Shown: in pieces, positions 37,374 to 46,731 of the stretch
How the letters are laid out: each line of letters opens with the position of its first letter
Numbering within the stretch: the stretch's first letter is position 1
From: Methylacidiphilales bacterium
GTDB taxonomy: Bacteria; Verrucomicrobiota; Verrucomicrobiia; Methylacidiphilales; UBA1321
Direction: 5' to 3'
NCBI GenBank assembly: GCA_026225555.1
Contig: JAMFSY010000114.1
Coordinates: forward strand, 110,451 to 174,450
Length of the DNA: 64,000 nt
Notes under the pieces: model-generated
What the model was told of the DNA's origin: nothing
The model's database searches: none
What the model saw: only the letters and a program-made list of their open reading frames with translations
Translations under genes and position numbers: made by a program

Positions 37374-38216
37374 ATGTTACAGTCTTTATTTTCCGGCGTC
37401 AGCGGCATGCTCGCCAATCAAAGTGAAATGGATGTCATCGGCAATAACATTGCCAATGCCAACACCACGGCCTTTAAGGGTGGCAGCGCCAACTTCACAG
37501 AATCCTTCCAACAGGTCAGCGATGAGGCCACCGCGAACAAGCCCGTTGGCCTATCGGTTGGTCTCGGTACCCAGGTCAATTCCACCACGACCGATTTTAG
37601 TCAGGGGGTTTTTCAGCGGACAAATGTTCCCACCGACATGGCGATCAATGGAGACGGCTGGTTCGCCGTTCAGAGTGCGGGCGGGGCGAATTATGTAACG
37701 CGTAGCGGTGATTTTGTGCAGGACAATAATGGCTACCTGCGCACGGCGGACGGCAATTTTCTCCTGGGCACTTCCGGCTCGGCGGCTCCCGCCTCTCCCG
37801 CGACGGGTTTTCCTCCGGACAAGCTGCAGATTCCGGCAACCATCACCGCGAGCGGCTCACCCGTTGTCAGTTTCTCGGTCGATACGACCGGGGCGATCAC
37901 GGTGACGGGTCAGGACGGCAGCTCGCAGATTTCCGGCTACATCAGCCTCCAGCACTACAGCAACAATAACGGCCTCGCCAATCAGGGCAGCGGACTTTAC
38001 AGCTACCAGCCCGCCGCGGGGACGAACCAGAATTACTCCGGCGGGAGCTCCGGTGTCGGCACGATCCAGACGGGCGTGCTCGAATCCTCCAACGTCGATC
38101 TCTCGACGGAGTTCAGCAACATGATCATCGCGCAGCGCGGCTTCGAAGCCAGCGCCCGCGTCATTTCGGTCAGTGACAACATGCTCCAGACCGTCACGCA
38201 GCTGAAGACGCAGTAA
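37374..38216 (+). CDS. flgE: Flagellar hook protein FlgE (short)
   Basis: LFSGVSGMLANQSEMDVIGNNIANANTTAFKGGSANF; C-terminal LSTEFSNMIIAQRGFEASARVISVSDNMLQTVTQLK. Confidence 0.88.
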   Translation: MLQSLFSGVSGMLANQSEMDVIGNNIANANTTAFKGGSANFTESFQQVSDEATANKPVGLSVGLGTQVNSTTTDFSQGVFQRTNVPTDMAINGDGWFAVQSAGGANYVTRSGDFVQDNNGYLRTADGNFLLGTSGSAAPASPATGFPPDKLQIPATITASGSPVVSFSVDTTGAITVTGQDGSSQISGYISLQHYSNNNGLANQGSGLYSYQPAAGTNQNYSGGSSGVGTIQTGVLESSNVDLSTEFSNMIIAQRGFEASARVISVSDNMLQTVTQLKTQ

Positions 38217-38238
38217 TCCCTCCAACGGAAACACGACC

Positions 38239-38814
38239 ATGGCTGATAAACCACCTGCAACCGACAAGACCGCGAAGGCTCCCGCCGAGGAAAAAGCGGC
38301 GGCGCCCCAGGGCCTTAAGCCTATGTTGATTTCCTCATTCGTCATGGCAGTTACGCTGGGAGCGATCGGTTTCGCCCTGGCCTACCTGGTTCTTCCCAGC
38401 CGCTTGGCCGCGCAGATGCAGTTACCGGTCGCCCCGGCTGGCGATCCGGCCGCGCCCGTGGTCAAGGAACACACGGAGCGGACGGCGGCCGATGTCGCGT
38501 CCGTCGGCGGAAAAGTGGTCACTAAATTCACCATTGAGGAAGTGACCGTTAATATTGCCGATACGCAAGGCAACCGTTTCGTCCGCGCCGGGGTTTACTT
38601 CGAGGCGCCTCCCGAAGTGTTGGAGGAACTCGAGGGCAATCGCGCCCGGATCATCGATACAGTGGAACAGGTGCTTTCCGCCAAGACCATGGGTGAACTG
38701 ACCTCTCCCTCCATTCGCGGAACCTTGCGCCAGGAATTGCTCGGCATCATCAACCCCACGCTCAAGCAGGGACGCATCGACAACGTCTACTTCACCGATT
38801 TGCTCGTGCAGTAA
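38239..38814 (+). CDS. fliL: Flagellar basal body-associated protein FliL
   Basis: N-terminal TM, VNIADTQGNRFVRAGVYFEA, followed by fliM. Confidence 0.85.
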   Translation: MADKPPATDKTAKAPAEEKAAAPQGLKPMLISSFVMAVTLGAIGFALAYLVLPSRLAAQMQLPVAPAGDPAAPVVKEHTERTAADVASVGGKVVTKFTIEEVTVNIADTQGNRFVRAGVYFEAPPEVLEELEGNRARIIDTVEQVLSAKTMGELTSPSIRGTLRQELLGIINPTLKQGRIDNVYFTDLLVQ

Positions 38815-38825
38815 GGATCACACCC

Positions 38826-39746
38826 ATGACCGCCACCGCTGAAATCTCCGAGCCCGTGGCCGAAAGTCCGGCTGCCTCTCCGACCCCTTCCTTCCATTTT
38901 TCCTCCGCCTCGGCTCTCTCCTCGGCCCGGCAGGAGAGTCTGGAAAACTGGCACCGTCAATTTCTGCGCACCGCTTCCGGTAGCCTGGCTGATCTTCTTC
39001 GCCAGGATCTGGATCTCGAACTGGCCTCCGTCCAGATTCAGACCTACGGCGAGATGGTCAAGGAGCGCGGCGAGGATAATCAATGCGTCCTGTTCCGCAT
39101 GCATCCCCAGCCTGGCATCTGGCTGATGGACGTTCCGGTGACGCTTTCCCTTCTGCTGGTCGAACGAATGATGGGCGGTCCCGGCGTCTTGCCCACTGGA
39201 AAAGCGCCTGATTTGACACAGCTTGAGCAGACCGTTTTTCAGCAATTTGCCGAGACTTTCCTCGCCGATTATGCCCGCAACTGGCGGCCGCACGCCGAGC
39301 TCAAGGCCGACATTCTCCGGCAGGTGCGCAACCTCAATTACCAGCTCATTCACCAAGCCGATGATCTGATCCTGCGCGTTGGTGTGCGGGCCGTATTCAA
39401 GGGCGGCAACGCCGTCCTCTGGCTGGTCGTTCCCATCGCTTCGGTGGAAGATTTATTGCTGCGCACGCTGGCGCCTGCCGCCGGCGCGAAACCGGAGGAA
39501 CCTGTCCTGAATAAGGACAAAAAGTCACCGTTGGGTTCCGTGCCGATTCCGGTTTCCCTGCGGTGGCAGGGCTTCGATATTTCCCTGCGCGAAGTGGAAG
39601 CCATGGCACCGGGAGATGTTCTCGTTCTCGATAATCGGAAATGCGACCAGGTGGCGATATGGCTGGGGAATATCGCCAAGTTCGAAGGCCGTCTGGTCCG
39701 TGAAGCTCAAAAAACAACGGTAACGATCACCCGTCCTCTGGAATAA
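38826..39746 (+). CDS. fliM: Flagellar motor switch protein FliM
   Basis: WLMDVPVTLSLLLVERMMGGPG, QLEQTVFQQFAETFLADYARNW; C-terminal SpoA-like region. Confidence 0.92.
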   Translation: MTATAEISEPVAESPAASPTPSFHFSSASALSSARQESLENWHRQFLRTASGSLADLLRQDLDLELASVQIQTYGEMVKERGEDNQCVLFRMHPQPGIWLMDVPVTLSLLLVERMMGGPGVLPTGKAPDLTQLEQTVFQQFAETFLADYARNWRPHAELKADILRQVRNLNYQLIHQADDLILRVGVRAVFKGGNAVLWLVVPIASVEDLLLRTLAPAAGAKPEEPVLNKDKKSPLGSVPIPVSLRWQGFDISLREVEAMAPGDVLVLDNRKCDQVAIWLGNIAKFEGRLVREAQKTTVTITRPLE

Positions 39747-39750
39747 AATT

Positions 39751-40008
39751 ATGCAACAGGAAGCCACTCAAACCGCGTCGAGAAACCTTGTGATGGATAT
39801 CCCCGTCTCGCTCAGCGTCGAACTCGGGCAGACCCAGATGGAAATTCGCGAGGTGCTGGGACTCGGCGCCGGATCGGTCATCGAGCTTCACAAGCTCCAG
39901 GAGGAGCCGGTCGATGTGCGCATTAACGGACGGCTGATTGCGCGCGGGGAAGTTGTTTTGGTGAACAACAGTCTGGCGGTCAAAATCACCGAGTTGCTCA
40001 ACGGGTAA
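39751..40008 (+). CDS. fliN: Flagellar motor switch protein FliN (minimal)
   Basis: MDIPVSLSVELGQTQMEIREVLGLGAGSVIELHKLQEEPVDVRINGRLIARGEVVLVNNSLAVKITEL. Confidence 0.97.
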   Translation: MQQEATQTASRNLVMDIPVSLSVELGQTQMEIREVLGLGAGSVIELHKLQEEPVDVRINGRLIARGEVVLVNNSLAVKITELLNG

Positions 40009-40013
40009 TCGCC

Positions 40014-40337
40014 ATGTACGACGCTATCCGATGGACATGCCTGGTCCTGCTTTTTGCCGGACTTCTCGGTTTCTGGCTCTGGTCCCGCCGCCGGGCCGCG
40101 CAGTCGGGCGGTCCGCGCGGACGGGGTGGCAAAGCATTCACCGTCGTGCAGAAGCGCTGGGTGGACAAGGGCACGGGCGTCTGTCTCGTGGAGTCGGAAG
40201 GGCAGACTTTTCTTCTGGCCTACAGCGTGGGTGGCGGCGTCAGTTGGCAGGTGTTGGAAGAAAAGTCCTACCAGGCCGTTGAGGCCGACGCCCTGCGAAA
40301 TGCTTCCAATTTTACCTCTGAGGCGGGACGTCGATGA
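40014..40337 (+). CDS. fliO: Flagellar biosynthesis protein FliO
   Basis: N-terminal TM; KAFTVVQKRWVDKGTGVCLVESEGQTFLLAYSVGGGVSWQVL; between fliN and fliP. Confidence 0.8.
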   Translation: MYDAIRWTCLVLLFAGLLGFWLWSRRRAAQSGGPRGRGGKAFTVVQKRWVDKGTGVCLVESEGQTFLLAYSVGGGVSWQVLEEKSYQAVEADALRNASNFTSEAGRR

Positions 40338-41095
40338 ACTGGAAAAAGATCATCGCCCCGCTCGTGTTTGCCCTCGTGATGAGTGTGCCCTCCGTGGCGC
40401 AGGCCCAAATCATCCCGGCCAACCCCCAGGTCCAGATCTCCATCCAGAATGGCCCGGGTGGAAATGCCAATCTCAGCGTCAATCTCCAGTTGCTGATCCT
40501 CTTCACCGTCCTCAGCGTGGCGCCTTCGCTCCTGATCATGATGACCTCGTTTGTGCGGATCATCATCGTGCTTTCGTTCCTGCGCACCGGACTCTCCCTG
40601 CAACAGCCCTCCAATCAGGTCATGCTTTCGCTCGCGCTGTTTATCACCTTTTTCGTCATGGCGCCCACCTTCCAGAATATCAAGCGGGAAGCGCTCGATC
40701 CGTTGCAGGCTGGACAGATCACCACGCAGGTCGCGCTGGATCATTCCCTCGAGGAGATGAAGACCTTCATGCTCCGTTACACGCGGCAGAAGGACCTCGC
40801 ACTCTTTATGTCGATGTCGACTCCGCCGCCCCGGGTCAACTCGGCCCATGAACTTTCCGCGGCGATCATTATTCCGGCCTACATGTTGTCCGAGTTAAAG
40901 ACCGGCTTTCAGATGGGCGTGCTCGTGCTTCTGCCCTTTCTGGTCATCGACATGGTCGTGGCCTCCATCCTGATGTCGATGGGCATGATGATGCTGCCGC
41001 CGCCGATCGTTTCGCTTCCGCTCAAGGTGATGGTTTTCGTGCTGGTGGATGGATGGACGCTGGTCATTCACTCGATCGTACAAAGCTTTCACTAA
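40334..41095 (+). CDS. fliP: Flagellar export apparatus protein FliP
   Basis: SVAPSLLIMMTSFVRIIIVLSFLRTGLSLQQPSNQVMLSLALFITFFVM. Confidence 0.98.
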   Translation: MNWKKIIAPLVFALVMSVPSVAQAQIIPANPQVQISIQNGPGGNANLSVNLQLLILFTVLSVAPSLLIMMTSFVRIIIVLSFLRTGLSLQQPSNQVMLSLALFITFFVMAPTFQNIKREALDPLQAGQITTQVALDHSLEEMKTFMLRYTRQKDLALFMSMSTPPPRVNSAHELSAAIIIPAYMLSELKTGFQMGVLVLLPFLVIDMVVASILMSMGMMMLPPPIVSLPLKVMVFVLVDGWTLVIHSIVQSFH

Positions 41096-41106
41096 AAAAA
41101 CTCGCC

Positions 41107-41370
41107 ATGGATTCCATTCACGAAGTGATCAAGATGTGCCTCACCACCGGCTTGATGGTGGCCGCGCCCATCGTGCTGACCGCGCTGATCGTCGGCACCG
41201 TGGTGAGTCTTCTGCAAACGCTGACCTCCATCCAGGAGCAGACCCTGTCGTTCGTTCCCAAGCTGCTGGCATGCGGGTTTTGCCTCTGGCTCATGGCGCC
41301 CTGGATGCTGGAGCAACTCGGCTCGCTTTTTGAAATGATGTTGACCAAGGCCGGGACTTTCACGCCATGA
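41107..41370 (+). CDS. fliQ: Flagellar export apparatus protein FliQ
   Basis: VGTVVSLLQTLTSIQEQTLSFVPKLLA; ATG at 41107. Confidence 0.96.
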   Translation: MDSIHEVIKMCLTTGLMVAAPIVLTALIVGTVVSLLQTLTSIQEQTLSFVPKLLACGFCLWLMAPWMLEQLGSLFEMMLTKAGTFTP

Positions 41371-42131
41371 GCCTCTTCCTCAACGTCGTGGTTTTTTGGA
41401 TGCTGGCGACGCGCCTGACCGGTTTTTTTCTCATGGCGCCCGGCGTCCAGGATATGCAGTTGCCCAAGCTCGTCCGGGCGGCATTGATCATCTGGCTTGC
41501 CTGTTTTATGACGCCGCTGGTGGCAGCGCCGCCGGCCATGGATTTATTCTGGGGCAATCTGCTGACCGGCCTTGTGGCGGAATTTCTTTTCGGCCTTGGC
41601 CTCGGCCTCGTGACGCGTCTGGTCCTGTGCGCGGTGCAGGTTGGGGGCGCGATGATGGACAATGATCTCTCCCTGTCGGCCGCCCAACAGCTCAGCCCGC
41701 AGCTGGGAATTTCCGGCGGTGTGATGAACCGAATCCTTATGCTGGTCGGCCTCGCCTTCTTCTGGTCCTCCGATTATCTCTCCGCTCTTTTAGTAGGCAT
41801 CCAACAATCGCTGCGCGTTTTGCCGCTGGGCAGCGCCGCACTCAATCACGCTTCACTCGAAGTGATGATCCGCTTGGGCGGCGACTTGTTTGCCTCCGGG
41901 CTGATCCTGGCCGCGCCGATTGCCATCCTGACCTTCATCGTGACGATGGCGCTCGGTTTTCTTTCCCGCTCCGTGCAGCAGCTCAATATTTTCAACGAGA
42001 GTTTCACGCTGCGAGTCGTCGTCGGTGGAAGCGGTCTGATTCTTTTCCTGCCCCTGCTTTTGTCCCTCGTCCGTTCCGGACTGGAGCGGATGCTTCCCGC
42101 TGCGGCCGATTACTTCAAGGCCATGTCATGA
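41367..42131 (+). CDS. fliR: Flagellar export apparatus protein FliR
   Basis: RLTGFFLMAPGVQDMQLPKLVRAALIIWLA; polytopic membrane protein after fliQ. Confidence 0.95.
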   Translation: MSLFLNVVVFWMLATRLTGFFLMAPGVQDMQLPKLVRAALIIWLACFMTPLVAAPPAMDLFWGNLLTGLVAEFLFGLGLGLVTRLVLCAVQVGGAMMDNDLSLSAAQQLSPQLGISGGVMNRILMLVGLAFFWSSDYLSALLVGIQQSLRVLPLGSAALNHASLEVMIRLGGDLFASGLILAAPIAILTFIVTMALGFLSRSVQQLNIFNESFTLRVVVGGSGLILFLPLLLSLVRSGLERMLPAAADYFKAMS

Positions 42132-43255
42132 GTGAGGATGGTGGAGATAAAAAGTTCGAGCTCTCGGCCCAGCGCCGCGAAAAGCTCCGGCAGGAGGGGA
42201 ACATCCCCCGCAGCCACGACATCTCGACCACGCTCATTCTGGCCATCGGGTTGGGCATGCTGGTCTGGGGCGGCGGTGTTCTGGTCGGCTTCCTGCGCGA
42301 GATGATGGTGAAGTCGTTCGGGCAGATCGGCCAATCGAGTCTTTCCCTCACGCCGCAAACCGTCGGATCGGTCTTCGCTAACGGACTCTGGTTGTGGCTG
42401 GCGATTTTCACCGGGGCCATCGCCGCCGGAGTGGCCATTTCGCAAGTCGCGCAGGTGGGGCTCAACGTCATGGACGACGCGATCGGCTTCAAGTTCGACC
42501 GTATCAATCCATTGGCTGGATTCACCCGGCTTTTTTCCCTCAATCGCCTGGTCCAGACCGGCCAAAGCCTGATCAAGCTGGGCATGGTGACGGCGTTCGC
42601 TTATCTCGCTCTGAAGGAAATTCAGGGCAGTGCCGTCTTTTCACGTCCGGTGAGCCTCGAGGAATTGGCCGCCACGTACCGGAATGTCGCCTGGTCTCTG
42701 GGCTGGAGGGTCATCATGGTTTTGCTCGTGCTCGCCGGGGCGGACTACTTCTATCAATTTTGGAAATTCAACCACGACAACCGCATGACTTTCGAGGAGA
42801 TGAAAGAAGAGCGGCGCTCCGGAGAAGCCTCGCCGGAAGTGATCAAAAAGCGCCGCATGATGGGCCGTCGCCTTTCCATGCGGCGCATGCTCGAAGATAT
42901 GAGCGAGGCGACCATCGTGGTGACCAACCCGACCCACTTTGCCGTGGCCCTGAAGTATCGTCGGGGTGAAACCGAGGCGCCGATCATCGTGGCCAAGGGT
43001 ACGCGCCGGAGCGCCCTGCGGATCAAGGAGCACGCCTACGACCTGCGCATCGCCGTGCGGGAAAACAAGCCGCTCGCACAGGGACTTTATAAGTATGGAA
43101 AGGTCGGCCAGCCGATCCCACCAATTTTTTACCAGGGCGTCGCCGTTATTCTGGCCTCTCTTTACAAGCAGGGCTTCCGCCCATCGGATAACGAGCCTCG
43201 GCCCGAATCCGAAATGTCTCACGACGATGAAATCTGGAACAAGGAGAACGACTGA
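42128..43255 (+). CDS. flhB: Flagellar export switch protein FlhB
   Basis: KKFELSAQRREKLRQEGNIPRSHDIS; NPTHFAVALKYRRGETEAPIIVAKG autocleavage motif. Confidence 0.98.
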   Translation: MSEDGGDKKFELSAQRREKLRQEGNIPRSHDISTTLILAIGLGMLVWGGGVLVGFLREMMVKSFGQIGQSSLSLTPQTVGSVFANGLWLWLAIFTGAIAAGVAISQVAQVGLNVMDDAIGFKFDRINPLAGFTRLFSLNRLVQTGQSLIKLGMVTAFAYLALKEIQGSAVFSRPVSLEELAATYRNVAWSLGWRVIMVLLVLAGADYFYQFWKFNHDNRMTFEEMKEERRSGEASPEVIKKRRMMGRRLSMRRMLEDMSEATIVVTNPTHFAVALKYRRGETEAPIIVAKGTRRSALRIKEHAYDLRIAVRENKPLAQGLYKYGKVGQPIPPIFYQGVAVILASLYKQGFRPSDNEPRPESEMSHDDEIWNKEND

Positions 43256-45336
43256 TGAATAAGGGATTTAGTTGGGAACAGCTTATTCGCCGGGGCAATT
43301 TGCTGTTTAGCGTCGGCATGATCGGCATCGTCTTCATCCTCGTCCTGCCTTTGCCGACCTGGATGATCGACGTCCTGCTCAGCCTAAGCATCGCGATCTC
43401 GGTTCTGATCATCATGTTGATCTCGAACATCCGCCGGCCGACCGATTTCAGCGTATTTCCGACCCTGCTTCTTTTCGTCACTCTTTTCCGCCTGGGACTT
43501 AATATCGCCACCACGCGCGCCATTCTCACCCAGGGCGATGCGGGCAGCCTGATCACCGCCTTCGGCCAGTTCGTCGTGCAGGGGAACGTGGTCATCGGCC
43601 TGGTGATTTTCATCATCCTGACGATCATCAATTTCATCGTCATCACCAAGGGCGCGGGACGGGTGGCCGAAGTATCGGCCCGATTTACCCTCGACGCCAT
43701 GCCGGGCAAGCAGATGAGCATCGACGCCGATCTCAATGCCGGAGTCATTTCTGAAAAGGACGCGCGGGATCGCCGCCGGTTCATCGAGAAAGAGGCCGAT
43801 TTCTACGGCGCCATGGATGGCGCGAGCAAATTCGTGCGCGGCGATGCTATGGCGGGAATCCTGATCACGAGCATCAATCTCGTAGGTGGATTTGTCATCG
43901 GCATCCTCCAGATGGGGCTTTCGCCCGCCGACTCCGTGCAGCGGTTTTCCCTTCTGAGCGTGGGTGACGGTTTGATCTCCCAGATCCCGGCGCTGCTGAT
44001 TTCCGCCGCAGCCGGTATCCTGGTGACCCGCTCCGGTTCCGAGGCCGGCCTCGGAGAGGACTTTATGCGTCAGTTGCTGAGCAACTCGCGGACGGTGATG
44101 ATGACCGGCGTGATGCTTTGCGCCATGGTTCTCGTGCCCGGCTTTCCCAAGCTGATCCTCCTGATCATGGGCGCGATTTTCATCGGCCTGTCACGCTTGT
44201 TGCCGAAGACCGAGGCCGAAGCACAAGCTGGCACGACCCCTTCCGGCGCGAAAACGGCGGGAGCGAAAGAAGCAGGAGGCAAGCCCGGGGAACCGGCCAC
44301 CTTCATCCCGAAGCCGGGCGAAGTGTTGACTCTGGAAATCGGGCTGGGCCTGTTGCCGCTGATCCAGGGCAACATGCAGAATCTCCTCGACCGCGTGTTG
44401 GCGTTGCGGAAAACGCTCTCCCAGGAGATGGGCGTCACCATTCCGCCGATTACGATCCGGGACCAAAGTTCCCTTGGCGCGCATCGCTATCAATTACTTT
44501 TGCGCGGGCATCCTCTCGCCCATGGCGAAGTCTTTTGCGGTCACCTGATGGCCATGGGGATGGGTAAGGGACAACGCCAGTTGCGCGGGCGCGAGACCAT
44601 TGAACCGGCCTTCGGCATGCCCGCGGTCTGGATCGTCGAGGCAGAACGGCGTGAGGCGGAGAAGGCCGGTTACGTGGTCATTGATCCGCTCACGGTCATG
44701 ATCACGCATCTCAGCGAAATGCTCAAACGTCACCTCGGCGAGATGATCTCACGCCAGGATGTGCAGGACCTCCTCAATCGCCTCAAGGAGTCCAACCAGG
44801 CGGTGGTTCAGGAGCTTGGCCAGCTTCAGATCAGCGTCGGCGTGGTGCAGCGCATTCTGCAGAATTTGTTGCGTGAAGGTGTCTCGGTGCGGGAGCTTTC
44901 CGTGATCCTGGAACGGCTCTGCGACCAATACCCCTATACGAAAAATATCGACGAACTGAGCGAGGCCTGCCGTCGCGCCCTTCACCTGGAGATCGCCCGC
45001 CAGTTGGATTCCGAGGACGAGAAACTGAAGGTTATCACTCTGCATCCCGATATCGAACAGCGGGTGATCGAAAGCGTCCGTCAGATGCCGCAGGAAGTCG
45101 TCCTCGTGCTTGATCCCGCGCTGGCCGGTCACATCCACGCGGAGTTGAAGAAGGGCATCCAGGCAATGTCCGGTTCGGGACGTCCGCCCACCCTGCTTTG
45201 CTCGCCCGCCATCCGCCTCGGGTTGAAGAAATTCTTCGAGGACAGTTTCCGGCTCCTGAAGATTTTCGCTTACAACGAAATTTCGCCCCAGCTCAAGCTT
45301 GAGCCGGTTTATACCATCGTCCCGGCGAAGGTCTGA
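43255..45336 (+). CDS. flhA: Flagellar export protein FlhA
   Basis: RPTDFSVFPTLLLFVTLFRLGLNIATTRAIL...DAMPGKQMSIDADLNAGVISEKDARDRR FHIPEP signature. Confidence 0.98.
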   Translation: MNKGFSWEQLIRRGNLLFSVGMIGIVFILVLPLPTWMIDVLLSLSIAISVLIIMLISNIRRPTDFSVFPTLLLFVTLFRLGLNIATTRAILTQGDAGSLITAFGQFVVQGNVVIGLVIFIILTIINFIVITKGAGRVAEVSARFTLDAMPGKQMSIDADLNAGVISEKDARDRRRFIEKEADFYGAMDGASKFVRGDAMAGILITSINLVGGFVIGILQMGLSPADSVQRFSLLSVGDGLISQIPALLISAAAGILVTRSGSEAGLGEDFMRQLLSNSRTVMMTGVMLCAMVLVPGFPKLILLIMGAIFIGLSRLLPKTEAEAQAGTTPSGAKTAGAKEAGGKPGEPATFIPKPGEVLTLEIGLGLLPLIQGNMQNLLDRVLALRKTLSQEMGVTIPPITIRDQSSLGAHRYQLLLRGHPLAHGEVFCGHLMAMGMGKGQRQLRGRETIEPAFGMPAVWIVEAERREAEKAGYVVIDPLTVMITHLSEMLKRHLGEMISRQDVQDLLNRLKESNQAVVQELGQLQISVGVVQRILQNLLREGVSVRELSVILERLCDQYPYTKNIDELSEACRRALHLEIARQLDSEDEKLKVITLHPDIEQRVIESVRQMPQEVVLVLDPALAGHIHAELKKGIQAMSGSGRPPTLLCSPAIRLGLKKFFEDSFRLLKIFAYNEISPQLKLEPVYTIVPAKV

Positions 45337-45578
45337 GCGAACGCCCGACGTCTCACGCAGGATTCTTTGCGTGAACAAACAGGGCTCTTCTCATTTCTGG
45401 GAACATCTTTTCCCTTCGTTCTCATTCCGCCGATTTTTTCTTCAGGCGAAAATGCCCCTTTTTATTTTTGCGATGGAGTTATTTTCCAACGCCAATTTTC
45501 GAAACGGAAAAAAATTCTTTTTTGGCAGGCGTCAAAAGATTTCTCAATAAGAGATGGGGAACGCAAGTCGTTGATGTG

Positions 45579-45600
45579 ATGTCGGATACATATCCGACAT
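45579..45600. promoter_or_regulatory. 22-bp palindrome, candidate operator
   Basis: atgtcggata-ca-tatccgacat, perfect 10-bp arms, upstream of the orf-fliA-motAB segment. Confidence 0.5.
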
Positions 45601-45648
45601 GGCGTTGGCATCCGGCATTGGTACCACCAGTGCTTAAGGAGAGATGCC

Positions 45649-45918
45649 ATGAAAACAAAAGTCCCTCCCTTCATCCTGAAACTCTCTTTCCTCTCGGCTC
45701 TAACCGGTGGATTGATCGGGGTGCTCATCGGTTGGAACAACGGTGATGAGCTGGGTTGGTCTCTGTTGCGTGGCGCGGTGCTGCTTCTGGTGTTCGGAAG
45801 CGTGACGCGTTGGTTGCTGGCGAATATGGCCAAGGCGTGGCTGGAAAGTCGCCTGGAGTCCTTGCAAGTAAAGGTCTCCAAAACCCCGGAAAAACGTCCC
45901 GCTGCTCGCGTGGGCTAA
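45649..45918 (+). CDS. Small two-TM membrane protein between flhA and fliA
   Basis: 89 aa: LKLSFLSALTGGLIGVLIGW..GWSLLRGAVLLLVFGSVTRWLL. Confidence 0.7.
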   Translation: MKTKVPPFILKLSFLSALTGGLIGVLIGWNNGDELGWSLLRGAVLLLVFGSVTRWLLANMAKAWLESRLESLQVKVSKTPEKRPAARVG

Positions 45919-45945
45919 CAAAAAAATTAACAAAAAAAGGTTATC

Positions 45946-46719
45946 ATGATCGCACTATTACAGGAACAGCCGCAGGAAATGACGACCGATGTCGTCGCCT
46001 TCAATGAAGGGACAGACCGTGAGGAAAAAATCCAGGGTCTTCTCTTTTTGGTTCAACACATCGCGGGACGCCTGGTCGCCCGGCTTCCCTCACACATCTC
46101 GAAAGAGGACCTAGTCAGCGCCGGCGTCGTCGGTCTGATCGACGCGGTGGATCGCTACAACGGAGCGAAGGGTTGCAGCCTCAAGACCTACAGCAGCCTG
46201 CGAATTCACGGTGCCATGGTGGATGAATTGCGCAGCCAGGATTGGATTCCCCGCACGGTGCATCGCGACGAAAAGATTTACGATCGGGCGGCGGAAAAAC
46301 TGAGCCAGCAGTTCGGCCGCGAGGCTTCCACGGAGGAAATCCGGCAAGAGCTTGGCATGACGCCCCAGGCGTTCCAGCTCTTCGCGGAACGGACGCAGAC
46401 CATCACCACGTTTTCGCTCAATGAATCCTGCTCCGACGAGGATGGCAACGCCATCGACCGCGGCGAGATCATGCCCAACCCCGATGCGCCCACGCCTTTC
46501 GATGAAGTGGTGCGGGAGGAAGACCGGGCCATGTTGCGCGAGGAATTAAACCGCCTGCCCCGGGCCGAGAAGCTCGTGCTGTCGCTTTACTATATGGAGG
46601 ACCTTCGCCTGAAGGAGATCGCGCAGATTCTCGAAGTCAGCGAATCGCGGGTCTCCCAAATTCACACCGAGGCGCTGAAACGCCTGAACGCTTCCATGCG
46701 CAAAGCACGGAACAGCTAA
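45946..46719 (+). CDS. fliA: RNA polymerase sigma factor FliA (sigma28)
   Basis: AARVVGLIDAVDRYNGAKG-type sigma region 2 (SAGVVGLIDAVDRYN), YSSLRIHGAMVDELRSQDWIPRTV, LYYMEDLRLKEIAQILEVSESRVSQIHTEALKRL. Confidence 0.96.
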   Translation: MIALLQEQPQEMTTDVVAFNEGTDREEKIQGLLFLVQHIAGRLVARLPSHISKEDLVSAGVVGLIDAVDRYNGAKGCSLKTYSSLRIHGAMVDELRSQDWIPRTVHRDEKIYDRAAEKLSQQFGREASTEEIRQELGMTPQAFQLFAERTQTITTFSLNESCSDEDGNAIDRGEIMPNPDAPTPFDEVVREEDRAMLREELNRLPRAEKLVLSLYYMEDLRLKEIAQILEVSESRVSQIHTEALKRLNASMRKARNS

Positions 46720-46731
46720 GGAAATCTCGTT

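Noticed and set aside
45353-45374. Hairpin TCACGCA-ggattctt-TGCGTGA after flhA
   Set aside because: Short stem and no T-tract; not called as terminator
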